64,000 bases of DNA from Saccharibacillus alkalitolerans (GCF_011090185.1 NZ_JAAFGS010000003.1:667308-731307), one strand, 5' to 3'. Numbered from the stretch's first letter, positions 25,458 to 34,568 are shown. Notes: generated by a model not told the origin, from the letters alone. Program-made: numbers and translations.

Positions 25458-26414
25458 TCATTCTCGCTTTCGGACTTCAAACGACGCTTCGGCAGGAGTG
25501 CCCCCGGCCGTCTCCACTACAAGCGCCCACTCGCCGGGCGTCGTATTGCCTCCCACCAGCCAGGTCCAGGACAGATTGCCGGAAGCGTCCGCCGTCTGCT
25601 GCCCCAAATATCGGGCCGTGCTGTTCCCGCTCTTGTAAACGACTTTGATCGTCGCGGTTTGCCCCGGCTGAACCTTCGCCGTAACCGTTGCCCGGGTGCC
25701 GGGATAGGCCGGACTGGGCACGGAAGTGATCACCGCCGAGCCTCCCGCTTCCTCCCCCGCGCCCGCTTCCGCCGTTCCTTCCGTCTCTCCGGTATCGCCG
25801 ATCCAGGCACGCTCTTCCGCTTTGGCGCGGATCGAGATCGGCTTTCCCGTAAACGGAACTTTGATCGGCAGTTCGTAAGTCAATTCCACGCCGAAGTAGG
25901 GCCGGTTGCTCTCTCCCGTCGTCGGTACCGTAATGCCGATCACATGCAGCTTTTCCATATTCAAAGGCCCGTCCGCAATCAGCGGCCGAAGCAGCGGCTT
26001 AATGACGGGATCGAGCACGGCGGAAGACACTTCGTCTTTCAACGACCGGAGAGGAATGTCCCCTTTTGCGGCGGCTTCTTCGACCCATCCGCCGATCGGC
26101 TCGGGAAGCGAGGAGGCATACTTCGCCGCCAGTTCGCTGAACGAAATTTTCGCGAATCCCTCCAGCCCCTTGGCGACCGGCTCCACTTTGCTTAAGCGGT
26201 CCGCCGCCATTTGGACCGGATACAGATGCGTGGATACCTGCTTGGCCGCCTCGGAAGCGGTCGTCTGCAGCACGGTCGAAAAAGCGGTCATTTGGACGAT
26301 GTAAGCGAGGAAAACGAACATAAGCAGAAAAATGGGCAGAACGAGCGACGCTTCCACGGTAATGCTGCCCCGGTCGCCGGCCGCACGCCGGATTTTATCG
26401 TGAACTTCTTTCAT
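25458..26414 (-). CDS. TadE/TadG-like pseudopilin with large extracellular part
   Basis: There are 318 residues. A basic N-terminus is followed by GSITVEASLVLPIFLLMFVFLAYIVQM, the TadE-type signal with the conserved Glu after the cleavage region and a hydrophobic helix. The remaining roughly 270 residues are extracellular, with a beta-rich C-terminus after a Glu/Ala/Gly-rich linker (about 215-240). In Tad systems such minor pseudopilins are processed by the prepilin peptidase, whose gene follows. An ATG start is taken. The 188 bases between this gene and the peptidase contain no obvious gene. Confidence 0.82.
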   Translation of the reverse strand: MKEVHDKIRRAAGDRGSITVEASLVLPIFLLMFVFLAYIVQMTAFSTVLQTTASEAAKQVSTHLYPVQMAADRLSKVEPVAKGLEGFAKISFSELAAKYASSLPEPIGGWVEEAAAKGDIPLRSLKDEVSSAVLDPVIKPLLRPLIADGPLNMEKLHVIGITVPTTGESNRPYFGVELTYELPIKVPFTGKPISIRAKAEERAWIGDTGETEGTAEAGAGEEAGGSAVITSVPSPAYPGTRATVTAKVQPGQTATIKVVYKSGNSTARYLGQQTADASGNLSWTWLVGGNTTPGEWALVVETAGGTPAEASFEVRKRE

Positions 26415-26430
26415 GAGCCGCCTCCGTGAA

Positions 26431-28770
26431 TCAATAAGAATAATCCGCCTGCAGATCCACCGTATATTCGCTGCCCGACCAGGTTCCTTCGCCGACGTTC
26501 ATCGTCTTCATCACGCCCGGCAGAAACCAGATCGGCATGGAGATCGCGGCATCTCCGGACAGGTACGTGTAATGATCGTCCGGATTGACTCCGGTATCGA
26601 AACGGATTACGGCCAGCATTCGGGAAAGCCGGTTATCGTTACCGGGATGCGCGAACAAGAACAGCCTCAAATGATCTTTGTACGTGAGCCGGATTTTCAG
26701 TGTGTTGGAAAGTTCGATGTAACCCTGCTCGGCCAGCTTGAACATATCGGCGATCGCTTCGACCAATCCTTGCAGAATGGCTTTAGCCAATATGACCAGC
26801 GGATTGCCGAAAGCGAGAATCTTCGGATCGGTCAAGGCTTCCATCGTCCGGATCGCGAGACGCATCGCGAAAATCTCTCCGTAAGCCGCCGCGATATTGC
26901 CGCCGGGATTGGCGAATCCGTAAATGATATACTCCAGTTCCTGTTTCTCGACGCTCAGTTGATCCGCCGCTGCCGAACCGTCGAGAGGCTCGCCCGGCTT
27001 AGCGATCTGACGCATTTTGGAATAATCGAAGTTGGAGAAATGATCCGACGCGTATTCGTTTTGCAGCAGTCGATCGCCCGTCGCGTCCAGCAGGCCGGCG
27101 ATTCCTCCGAAAAATCCGTCCATGTTTTCCATCGCGTCTTTGCCCGCCGCTTCCGGATCTTCTTCCAGCGCCGCTTTTTCGGCTTCCGCGGCGATCCCGC
27201 TGTTCAACGCTAGGTTTTCCCGATAGTACTTTTCCAAAGTCTGAAAGTCTTCGTAATGCCCTTTCGTTTCCGACAGAAACTTGATGATCTCCTGGACTTC
27301 CTTGATTTTGCCTTTCGCTTCTTGTTCCGCTTTTTTGCGTTCCTCGTCATGCTGGCGATGTTCCCGGAGAGCCGCTTCGATGTCTCCGATGACGCTGCCT
27401 CCGCTGCCGTATCGGCCGTTATATTCGGAAGCCGTCTTTCCAGCTCCGATCACCATGCGTTTTAGCGTATAGCCGTTCATGCCGGAATCGCCGAATGCGC
27501 GGCCCAGCGTCTGCTGCAGCGAATTCACGTCGGACTGCATATGCGAAAAATCGTTCTCCTGCCCCGTAATCCGGCCTTCCATCGCAGTGAAAAACTCGGG
27601 CTTCAGCAGCAGCTCCTTTACCTGCTCGCGAATCGACGAAGCTCCGCCCGCAGGTCCGCCTTCGGCCCCGGGAATATCCGAGCGGGTAACCTGATCGTAA
27701 GGAATGTCCGCGCTCCGGTCTCCCATCGCCGCGATCACGGCTTCCATCTCGCCGTTAATTTCTTTGGCTTTGAGCAGATGCTTCCTCGCCTGGAGCAGAT
27801 CTTCCGCGTGCGGAGGAAAAGCCACATTTATCGTATGCTGCATCCGGCTTGTAATACGCTCCGAGCCGGACTCATATGCGGAGATTTTCGCGAGCAGCTC
27901 CAGCCATTCGATGAAATCCGGATTCGGATTCCCCTCGCCGTCCGTCTCGGGCGGCGGCGTTTCGAACGATACCCGTTCTTTCTGCGCTTTGTAGTCGTTG
28001 TACTGCGCCGCCATATCGACAGCCGTCGAGACCCCTCCGCCGAGCGGCGTGTTCCCGATGTCTCCGGATCCGTTCGTGCCGATCTGTTCGACCAGACTAT
28101 CCGTGCGTTTACCGGCGTCCTTTTGCAGCTTCAACATGCTGTCCAGCTCCGCTTCGCGCTTGTCGTACAGCTTCTGAAGTTTCTCCAGCACTTCGACCGC
28201 TCCCGACGCTTCCTTCATCGCCTGGGACATCGGCTTGAAACGGCCGACGACTTCGATCGCGAAGTTGACCGGCGCTTTGTATTTCATCTCTTCGTTGATC
28301 TGCGTTTTGAATATTTCGTAATCTCCCAGTTCGCGGCTCAGCTCGACCGACGAGGAGACCAGCTTGGCATCCGTGATGGGCAGTACGCCTTCTCTCTCCT
28401 TATACTCGAGGCTCCGTTCGAGCACTCCGGAAAAGATCAGCGACGGGTCGGTTTCGCCGTAAGCGAACAGCCCGTAACTGCGCTGCAGTTCCGGCACATA
28501 GGCCGACATGGCCGAACGCGCGGCGGCATGCATCAGCCGTTCGCTTTTCGCCTTCAGCGCCGCCATGCGAGAATAATCGATAAAGATGGCGACGAACGCC
28601 AAAGTCACCGCCAGAACCAAGCTTAGAAATATGGTGATCGAGCCGTGCTCTCTTTTCCATAAGCGGCCGCAATACCGGATCGGCAGCCGTCTTCGAATCC
28701 CTTTCAACCTTGCTTTCAACCCCTCACCCCCGAACCGGGACGCTTTCCTTGCCCGCGCCCCGGCCTTCAT
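26431..28770 (-). CDS. DUF5702-type large pseudopilin-like protein
   Basis: There are 779 residues. The N-terminus is strongly basic and is followed by EHGSITIFLSLVLAVTLAFVAIFIDYSRMAAL, a type-IV-like leader and single membrane helix near residues 40-70. The body is long and mostly helical, with charged coiled-coil stretches (for example about 170-300 and 470-540). A C-terminal region reads YLSGDAAISMPIWFLPGVMKTMN. Such proteins are encoded within Tad loci of Paenibacillaceae and Clostridia and are thought to be surface-exposed pilus-associated components. It lies 16 bases upstream of the 318-residue TadE-like gene and 9 bases after the 234-residue TadE gene. Confidence 0.8.
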   Translation of the reverse strand: MKAGARARKASRFGGEGLKARLKGIRRRLPIRYCGRLWKREHGSITIFLSLVLAVTLAFVAIFIDYSRMAALKAKSERLMHAAARSAMSAYVPELQRSYGLFAYGETDPSLIFSGVLERSLEYKEREGVLPITDAKLVSSSVELSRELGDYEIFKTQINEEMKYKAPVNFAIEVVGRFKPMSQAMKEASGAVEVLEKLQKLYDKREAELDSMLKLQKDAGKRTDSLVEQIGTNGSGDIGNTPLGGGVSTAVDMAAQYNDYKAQKERVSFETPPPETDGEGNPNPDFIEWLELLAKISAYESGSERITSRMQHTINVAFPPHAEDLLQARKHLLKAKEINGEMEAVIAAMGDRSADIPYDQVTRSDIPGAEGGPAGGASSIREQVKELLLKPEFFTAMEGRITGQENDFSHMQSDVNSLQQTLGRAFGDSGMNGYTLKRMVIGAGKTASEYNGRYGSGGSVIGDIEAALREHRQHDEERKKAEQEAKGKIKEVQEIIKFLSETKGHYEDFQTLEKYYRENLALNSGIAAEAEKAALEEDPEAAGKDAMENMDGFFGGIAGLLDATGDRLLQNEYASDHFSNFDYSKMRQIAKPGEPLDGSAAADQLSVEKQELEYIIYGFANPGGNIAAAYGEIFAMRLAIRTMEALTDPKILAFGNPLVILAKAILQGLVEAIADMFKLAEQGYIELSNTLKIRLTYKDHLRLFLFAHPGNDNRLSRMLAVIRFDTGVNPDDHYTYLSGDAAISMPIWFLPGVMKTMNVGEGTWSGSEYTVDLQADYSY

Positions 28771-28779
28771 TCGCTGTCG

Positions 28780-29484
28780 TTATTTCTTGGCTTTCTTGCT
28801 CAGCTGCACGCCCGCGTTCTCCGGCGTCATCGCTACGGCCGCTCCGCCTTTTTGCGCATTAGGCACCGCCTGATCGGCTTTGAATTTACCGGCGTAATAG
28901 CGGACCAATTCGATATTGCGGATGAACTCCACCGGCTCCACCACCGTCGAATACTGGGAGCCGCCCATTTCGTCTCCGGCAACGCGCCGGATCGGCGCCA
29001 GATTAAGAGGCGTATGCAGCACCGTCGTAATCGGGTGCAGCAGTCCGCGCCTGCTGGTCATGGTGCCGTCCATGCCCGCCGGCAGCTCTTCCGCCGCTTT
29101 CGCCATTTTCGCGGAACCGAGCGACTCTCCTCCGCCTCCCGGCACGCGGATCGTTTCCTCCGCAGCCCCGCCGCCTATCCCGCTGAACAGCGCCGTCAGC
29201 AGTTGATCTTCCGTCAGACGCCAGTACAAGTCTTCCGTCTGCCCTTTGTCGAAACTCCCCGTGCGCGCTTCCTTATGCCGGTTGTTCCAGCTGTAAGCCG
29301 CACGCTCCGACGTAATAGCCGAAGCCTGAACGAGCATGGCACTCTGGTATAAGTAGAGGCAGAGCATCAGGATTAAGATCACGCAGATGAAGACGATTGG
29401 CATGACGAGAGTGGATTCGATAGTGAAGCTGCCTTGCGAACCGCAAAGTAAAGGCCTTAATATTTTTCGCCTAAACGTCTTCAT
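28780..29484 (-). CDS. TadE-family pseudopilin
   Basis: This 234-residue protein starts MKTFRRKILRPLLCGSQGSFTIESTLVMPIVFICVILILML in pieces, a TadE-type leader with GSFTIES, where the Glu is the conserved residue after processing. A single membrane helix is followed by about 190 extracellular residues with a Gly-rich segment near 115. It is the third gene in this locus with this leader pattern. It follows flp by six bases. Confidence 0.85.
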   Translation of the reverse strand: MKTFRRKILRPLLCGSQGSFTIESTLVMPIVFICVILILMLCLYLYQSAMLVQASAITSERAAYSWNNRHKEARTGSFDKGQTEDLYWRLTEDQLLTALFSGIGGGAAEETIRVPGGGGESLGSAKMAKAAEELPAGMDGTMTSRRGLLHPITTVLHTPLNLAPIRRVAGDEMGGSQYSTVVEPVEFIRNIELVRYYAGKFKADQAVPNAQKGGAAVAMTPENAGVQLSKKAKK

Positions 29485-29490
29485 GTCCGA

Positions 29491-29679
29491 TTACTCAAAG
29501 AAACTTTTGCTTTTTGTGTCGACGCTTTGAAGCAAACTTTTGATCAAATTTGTGATTTGCGTTTTGAACAACAGCGCAATAATCAGTGTAATCCCAATAA
29601 TCAGAATGACTTCAAGCGTCCCCAACCCGTCCTCTTCTTTCCAAACCCCTTTAACTTTGTTTCCGATTGCCTGCAGCAT
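29491..29679 (-). CDS. flp: Flp-type (type IVb) major pilin
   Basis: A 62-residue prepilin. The leader MLQAIGNKVKGVWKEEDG is followed by LGTLEVILIIGITLIIALLF; cleavage after DG would place Glu at position +5 of the mature pilin, as in Flp pilins. The single hydrophobic helix is followed by a short polar tail with QITNLIKSLLQSVD. Assembly would use the CpaF/TadB/TadC genes upstream and the A24 peptidase downstream. No second flp copy is visible. Confidence 0.9.
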   Translation of the reverse strand: MLQAIGNKVKGVWKEEDGLGTLEVILIIGITLIIALLFKTQITNLIKSLLQSVDTKSKSFFE

Positions 29680-29715
29680 GCTTACTCCTCCTTCAAGTAG
29701 TTTTTCGAATTCCTC

Positions 29716-30600
29716 TTACATCTGAATCAGCATCATCGCCGGACCGCCGACCATGAGCATGACGACCAGCAGAATCAGCACCATCGGAAAGACCATTTTC
29801 GACGAAGCTTTTTCCCCTTGGATTCTTCCCAGCGACTTGCGTTTATCCCACAGCGTTCTCGACAGGTCCCTCAGCGCCATCGCGAATTCGCCGCCTCCGC
29901 GCTTATGGTTCAACAGCACCGTCGTGACGAAGACGGTCGCGTCCTGCACGCCGCAGCGCTTGCCGAACTGCTCGAACGCCTGGTGAAACGGATCCCCGCT
30001 GCGGCATTCCGCAACCATGCGGTCGAGTTCCTTATACAGCGGATGGTCGCTGCCCTCTTTCTGCTTCGAGCATCGGAAAATCGCCTGCTGGACCGTTTCC
30101 CCCGCGCCGACCAGCAGCACGATCTTGTTCAGCAGTTCCGGCAGTTCCATCAATATGCGCTCCTCGCGCTGCTTGACTTTGGACGCCAAGTCCTTGATCA
30201 GCGCAAAAGGCAGCAATACCGCCATACCGAGCCCGATCGCCAGCCAGGCAGCGGCACCTCCGTTGGCAATCGCCATTCCGCAGCCTGCGGCGGCGACCAG
30301 GAGCGCATACAGCAGCATCTGGGCCATGAACAGCATCGTTCTCTCCGCGCTGTCGCGCAGCCCTTCCCCCCGCTGTACGGAAGACTGCAGTTTGTGGAAA
30401 AAGATCGGGAAGCGCGCGGCAACCCGCATCCGCTCCACCAGCACCAGCATCGGCGGCAGCAGGCCCCTCATGCGGATACCGTCCATCTGCAGCGCCGCAA
30501 TTTTGCGGTGCGCCGGAGTCCGCTGCGCGGAAGCCAGCAGCAGGGCGGCGGCCAATGCCAGCAGCAGCAGGCTTGAAACGATCGTGACTATCATGTCCAC
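29716..30600 (-). CDS. tadC: Type II secretion system F-domain protein, TadC type
   Basis: This 294-residue membrane platform protein has an N-terminal helix (IVTIVSSLLLLALAAALLLAS), a pair of helices around residues 85-125 and a C-terminal helix (MVFPMVLILLVVMLMVGGPAMMLIQM). The GspF-type cytoplasmic domain between them contains LPELLNKIVLLVGAGETVQQAI and FEQFGKRCGVQDATVFVTTVLLNHKRGGGEFAMAL. With TadB it forms the inner-membrane base that couples the CpaF ATPase to pilin. It follows tadB by seven bases. Confidence 0.9.
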   Translation of the reverse strand: MDMIVTIVSSLLLLALAAALLLASAQRTPAHRKIAALQMDGIRMRGLLPPMLVLVERMRVAARFPIFFHKLQSSVQRGEGLRDSAERTMLFMAQMLLYALLVAAAGCGMAIANGGAAAWLAIGLGMAVLLPFALIKDLASKVKQREERILMELPELLNKIVLLVGAGETVQQAIFRCSKQKEGSDHPLYKELDRMVAECRSGDPFHQAFEQFGKRCGVQDATVFVTTVLLNHKRGGGEFAMALRDLSRTLWDKRKSLGRIQGEKASSKMVFPMVLILLVVMLMVGGPAMMLIQM

Positions 30601-30607
30601 ACCCCGT

Positions 30608-31486
30608 TTAAATTTGAATATTCATGATGCGTCCCATCAGCCAGGCGCTCAAAAACAGCAGGCCGAGTCCGACGGTCGCCAGAATAATCCCCATCGGCGT
30701 ACCGTACAGCGGAGCCATAAACTCGGGAGCCGAAGCGTTGATGAACAGAATGAAAATAAACGGCGTTCCCAGCAAAATATTCGATTCGAACTTTTTCTGG
30801 GCGATCATGACCGAAATATCCTGCTGAATGTCCATCTTCTCCCCGATTACCGTCGAAGTACGCCGTACTACCTCGATCAGATCGCCGCCCGTTCGCTTAC
30901 AGGTCACGAAAACGTCGATAAAATTGTCGATGTCTTCGATCTGGGCCCTTCGGCCGAAGTCGAGCAGCGCGGACTCGATCGGTTCGCCGTATTCCAGCCG
31001 CGTCGTAATGACTTCCAGCTCGCGGATCATGTCGCTGTTCCCGCCCGGGTACAGCAGCGTCAGGTCGGCCGCGGCTTCCCGGAACGCGTTTTCCACCGAC
31101 CGCCCCGCAGCCATCGACGAAGACAGTGAGTAGAGCGCCTGCTTGAAATGCAGCTTCAGCAGCATCCGCTTGCGCTCGATCTGGCGTTTCTGCCACATCT
31201 TCGGCGCCTTCAAGGCGGGAAGCGTCAGCAGCAGTGCCAGCAGCCATATTTTGTAGAACAGCAGGCCGACCGCGAACAGCACGCCGCCTACGACAATCAT
31301 GCTGAGCATCTTTTCGTATCCCGCCAGCTTATAGGTCGTGTAGTCCCGCAGTTTATCCGCCGGAGCGTCATGCGTCCCTTTTGAATTCGGCGGGTTCCCC
31401 CGATTCGGAGCGCCTTTCCCGGATCCGGCTCTGCCCGCGGCCGGCCTGCGGACTCCGCTTGCGTTCATGCGCAGCAATAAATTCAC
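30608..31486 (-). CDS. tadB: Type II secretion system F-domain protein, TadB type
   Basis: This 292-residue platform protein has helices around residues 58-95 and 225-290. The central T2SSF domain reads KQALYSLSSSMAAGRSVENAFREAAADL, followed by EYGEPIESALLDFGRRAQIEDIDNFIDVFVTCKRTGGDLIEVVRRTS in pieces. The start is ambiguous: the GTG at 31486 overlaps the cpaF stop (GTGA), and TTG 31474 has better spacing from AAGGGG. Either way the two genes are translationally coupled. Confidence 0.9.
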   Translation of the reverse strand: MNLLLRMNASGVRRPAAGRAGSGKGAPNRGNPPNSKGTHDAPADKLRDYTTYKLAGYEKMLSMIVVGGVLFAVGLLFYKIWLLALLLTLPALKAPKMWQKRQIERKRMLLKLHFKQALYSLSSSMAAGRSVENAFREAAADLTLLYPGGNSDMIRELEVITTRLEYGEPIESALLDFGRRAQIEDIDNFIDVFVTCKRTGGDLIEVVRRTSTVIGEKMDIQQDISVMIAQKKFESNILLGTPFIFILFINASAPEFMAPLYGTPMGIILATVGLGLLFLSAWLMGRIMNIQI

Positions 31487-32760
31487 CCCCCTTCAGGCAG
31501 CCCGGCGATCCGGCGCCAGTCGGCCATGCCCGCGTCCTGCAGCTTATCGGTATGCAGCAGAGATTCGGGGCGGCGGCGCAGTTTCCCGACGATCCGGCCG
31601 TCTTTTTCTCCGTCCTCTTCGAAACGGAACAGCTGCCGAAGCTCCACCTGTCCGTCCTTCATGCCGAGCACTTCGCTGATCTCCACCACGCGGCGGGAGC
31701 GGTCGCGAAGACGGGACAGATGGACGAACAGGTCGATCGCCGAAGCGATCTGCTGACGCACCACTTCCACCGGAAGATCCGCTCCGCTCAGCACCATCGT
31801 CTCCAGACGGCTCAGCATGTCTTTGGCGCTGTTCGCGTGGCCGGTCGACAAGCTTCCGTCGTGTCCGGTGTTCATGGCCTGCAGCATGTCCAGCGCTTCC
31901 GCGCCGCGAACTTCGCCGACGACGATCCGGTTGGGCCGCATCCGCAGCGAGGAACGGATCAGGTCGCGGATCGAGATCTCACCCTTGCCCTCCACGTTGG
32001 CATTGCGGGTCTCCAGCGACACCAGATTCGGCACCGTGACAATCTGAAGTTCCGCCGAGTCCTCGATCGTGATGACCCGTTCGTCGGGCGGAATATACTG
32101 CGAGAGAGCATTCAGAAACGTCGTCTTGCCGGAGCCCGTTCCTCCGCTGATAAAAATGTTGTACCGGCTGCGCACCAGCGTTTTCAGGAATTCCGCGGCT
32201 TCTTCGTCCAGCGCTCCCCGGCGCACCAGATCGTTCATCGTCATCGGTTTCTCCGGAAATTTGCGGATGGTCATGGTCGGCCCCTTGAGCGCGATCGGCG
32301 GCAGCACGACGTTTACCCGCGAACCGTCCTTCAAGCGCGCATCGACGATCGGCGACGATTCGTTGACAATCCGGTTGACTCCGGACACGATCGTCTGCAC
32401 GATGTCTTCCAGCTTCTCGCGAGACTCGAAAGTCTGCGGCACGCGCCGCACTTCGCCTTCACGTTCGATAAAAATTTCCGTATGCCCGTTGATCATGATC
32501 TCCGTGACGCTTTTGTCGTCGATGAGCGGCTGCAAAATGTCGAGCCCCCGAAACGAATCGTAGACCCGGCGCACCAGCAGACGCTTCTCTCCCGAGGTCA
32601 GAGCCGCGGCGCGCAGGTCCGACAGCACCTTGCGCTCGATCAGCTTCATCAGTTCGCCGTCGTCCGCCGACTGGGTGACGTCCAGCGCGGCCCGCACTTC
32701 GGCGCGCATGGAGCGGAACAGTTCCTCCTGCAATTCCGTCTCTGCCGCCTCGCTTCTCAT
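31483..32760 (-). CDS. cpaF: Tad pilus assembly ATPase, CpaF/TadA family
   Basis: This hexameric secretion ATPase powers Flp pilin assembly. Its 425 residues carry the VirB11/CpaF landmarks: KSVTEIMINGHTEIFIEREG (N-terminal domain), Walker A ISGGTGSGKTTFLNAL, IEDSAELQI, the Walker B area RIVVGEVRGAEALDMLQAMNTGHDGSLSTGHANSAKDMLSRLE in pieces with the His-box, and a C-terminal region KDGQVELRQLFRFEEDG. ATG 32760 overlaps the tadZ stop (ATGA), which fixes the start; an upstream in-frame ATG 47 codons earlier would lie inside tadZ. Confidence 0.95.
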   Translation of the reverse strand: MRSEAAETELQEELFRSMRAEVRAALDVTQSADDGELMKLIERKVLSDLRAAALTSGEKRLLVRRVYDSFRGLDILQPLIDDKSVTEIMINGHTEIFIEREGEVRRVPQTFESREKLEDIVQTIVSGVNRIVNESSPIVDARLKDGSRVNVVLPPIALKGPTMTIRKFPEKPMTMNDLVRRGALDEEAAEFLKTLVRSRYNIFISGGTGSGKTTFLNALSQYIPPDERVITIEDSAELQIVTVPNLVSLETRNANVEGKGEISIRDLIRSSLRMRPNRIVVGEVRGAEALDMLQAMNTGHDGSLSTGHANSAKDMLSRLETMVLSGADLPVEVVRQQIASAIDLFVHLSRLRDRSRRVVEISEVLGMKDGQVELRQLFRFEEDGEKDGRIVGKLRRRPESLLHTDKLQDAGMADWRRIAGLPEGG

Positions 32761-33923
32761 CCTCGGCCTCCTACGTTCTGCACCGACCGCTGCCGGGATG
32801 CCCGAGACTGGCCGAATCCCAACTGCTCGCACAGCGCCAAAATGTCCCGTTGGAAGATCGGCGAACCGAGCAGCACGTCTTCCCTCGACACGTATTTCCA
32901 TGACGGAATATAAGATAGGAAAGCAGACGGGCGAATATCCGAACGCGGCAGACGGTTCTCCAGACGGCCGCCGTAACGGTTAACGATAAAGTGGCTTTTG
33001 CCGAGCAGCGCGTAGAACCGGTCGGGCTCGTGGGCTTCCCGGCAGCTCATCCAGCCCGATGTTTTCTGCAAATGAAACAGGTCGTCGGTAAGCAGCCACA
33101 GCACGCGGTCCGCCCGTTCGAGCAGTGCCCTGGAACGCTCATGACTTTCCGTATCCGTGTCGGCGATAAGAATGTCGCACATGCCGCTTGCGGCTATGTA
33201 GTCGATCAGGTCTTCCGTATCCGCCGCGCTCATCTGCAGCAGCTCGTCCGGGCGTTCGAGCGGAGCGAAGGAAGCCGCCTTCATCTTCTCCTGGAAAGTG
33301 GCATACTTCGACAAAGCGGCCGCGCAAGCTTCGCCGTTCTCTTTGGCGGCACGCAGATCGTACAGCAGCTCCGGCAGCCCTCCCGTTCCTTGAGGACCGC
33401 CGCTCACGCCGCGAAATCCGGCCGCGCTGTCCACCGTTTCCAAATTCAGATAAAAAACTCTGAGCCCCCCTCCTCCGAGCTGCTTTGCCAGGTTTAACGC
33501 CACCGTCGTTTTGCCTGCGCCGGGAGCGGCGGAGTATACGGCGATGACTTCGGCTCCGGACACTGTCTCCCCCGTCGTATTCCGCGCCGTTCCGGCCAAA
33601 TCCATCACCGCCGTCAGCAGCAGATTGAGCGGCTGAAACGGCAGCAGAACGGGCCCCCCGAGCGCGATGCTCTCCGCTCCCCCGCCCAGCGCCGCCCAGG
33701 GTACTCCCCGGCCTCCTTCCGTTTCCAGCCACGGCGCCAGAAAGGACGGCTCGCCCAGCACGAAATCCGGCCGCTCTTCCCTCATTGCGGCGAGAAACGC
33801 TTCAATTTTCGAAAAAGCCCGCACGCTCACCTGCTTCGCGAATTCTCCGGTGCGCGCGTACAGCAGGAACGGCTCGATATACTGTTCGTCCGCCACCGCC
33901 AGCACCATTTGCAGATTACGCAT
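32757..33923 (-). CDS. TadZ/CpaE-like ParA-family ATPase
   Basis: This 388-residue protein has an N-terminal receiver-like domain (MRNLQMVLAVADEQYIEPFLLYAR; AMREERPDFVLGEPSFLAPWL) and a C-terminal MinD/ParA domain with a deviant Walker A SAAPGAGKTTVALNLAKQLG near residue 135-150 and a later DILIADTDTESHERSRALLERADRVLWLLTDD region. TadZ proteins position the Tad apparatus. It is the first gene of the locus. ATG 33923 lies next to AGGAG, with a second GGAAGG at about nine bases. An ATG 16 codons upstream is possible but would fall right after the leader hairpin. Confidence 0.85.
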   Translation of the reverse strand: MRNLQMVLAVADEQYIEPFLLYARTGEFAKQVSVRAFSKIEAFLAAMREERPDFVLGEPSFLAPWLETEGGRGVPWAALGGGAESIALGGPVLLPFQPLNLLLTAVMDLAGTARNTTGETVSGAEVIAVYSAAPGAGKTTVALNLAKQLGGGGLRVFYLNLETVDSAAGFRGVSGGPQGTGGLPELLYDLRAAKENGEACAAALSKYATFQEKMKAASFAPLERPDELLQMSAADTEDLIDYIAASGMCDILIADTDTESHERSRALLERADRVLWLLTDDLFHLQKTSGWMSCREAHEPDRFYALLGKSHFIVNRYGGRLENRLPRSDIRPSAFLSYIPSWKYVSREDVLLGSPIFQRDILALCEQLGFGQSRASRQRSVQNVGGRG

Positions 33924-33956
33924 CTCCTGTTTCCTTCCTTTCCTCGCAACACAAAA

Positions 33957-34004
33957 AAGCACCGCTCGCAAACCTGCCGTATAGGCAGGTCAGGAGCGGT
34001 GCTT
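33957..34004 (-). terminator. Terminator/attenuator hairpin in the Tad leader
   Basis: On the minus strand, AAGCACCGCTC pairs with GAGCGGTGCTT around an inner perfect stem ACCTGCC/GGCAGGT, and TTTTTT follows at once. It is 34 bases upstream of tadZ and downstream of the predicted promoter at 34031-34059. It can therefore end the DCC transcript and also act as an attenuator for the Tad operon. Confidence 0.85.
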
Positions 34005-34030
34005 CCGCCGTGTTCCATTTATTTACTCAC

Positions 34031-34059
34031 ACAATAGCACAGGGTTCGCAAGCCGGCAA
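34031..34059 (-). promoter_or_regulatory. Predicted sigma-A promoter of the Tad operon
   Basis: On the minus strand TTGCCG (34054-34059) and TATTGT (34031-34036) are spaced by 17 bases. An A-rich tract (34062-34082) resembling an UP element lies directly upstream. The promoter lies between the DCC stop (34098) and the hairpin at 33957. Confidence 0.55.
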
Positions 34060-34097
34060 GACCCATTTTTTTCTTTTTTAAACCGCCGCCGGCGCAT

Positions 34098-34568
34098 TCA
34101 CGCCCGACCCGCGCCGGTATCCAAAAACCGCTTGCGCACGCTCGGCGGCGGGATCGGGCAGGTATCGTCTTTGCCGAACCAGCGGTAGCGGTTGCGCGCG
34201 ATATAGCGGTATACCGCGTCCCGCAGCGGACGGGGCAAGACGATGAGCGCATACAGCAGCGGCCACGGAAAACGCAGCTTCCGGGCGATGCGCAGCGCGG
34301 CGGTCGAGCGGACGTATTTGCGCCCGTTTTCGATCAGCACCAGCGTATTCGGCTCGCCGGATGCTTCGAAGCCCGTGCCGCCCGCCAGTTCCGCGCCCAA
34401 TTCCGACTGGAGCGACGCGAACTGGAACGTGCCTTTGGGATCGCGTTTGACGATGAAGCGGACGGCGCCCTGACAAAAATGGCAGACGCCGTCGATCAGC
34501 ACGACGGGATGCCGCGTTTGTTCCGCAGCCTGACCGCCGACCCGTTCGTTATCGGTTATCGCATTCAT
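34098..34568 (-). CDS. DCC-family thiol-disulfide oxidoreductase-like protein (DUF393)
   Basis: This 156-residue protein contains the family motif VVLIDGVCHFCQGAVRFIVKRD, with a CxxC pair near residues 29-32 on a thioredoxin-like fold. NTLVLIENGRKYVRSTAALRIARKL and the C-terminal NRYRWFGKDDTCPIPPPSVRKRFL are typical of DCC (YuxK) proteins. Redox activity is predicted from the motif; physiological partners are unknown. It is alone on its transcript, ending near the hairpin at 33957. Confidence 0.92.
   Translation of the reverse strand: MNAITDNERVGGQAAEQTRHPVVLIDGVCHFCQGAVRFIVKRDPKGTFQFASLQSELGAELAGGTGFEASGEPNTLVLIENGRKYVRSTAALRIARKLRFPWPLLYALIVLPRPLRDAVYRYIARNRYRWFGKDDTCPIPPPSVRKRFLDTGAGRA

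Noticed and set aside
33923..34097. c-di-GMP riboswitch before the Tad operon
   Set aside because: The leader is too short and lacks the GEMM-I/II core; only a terminator-type hairpin is present.
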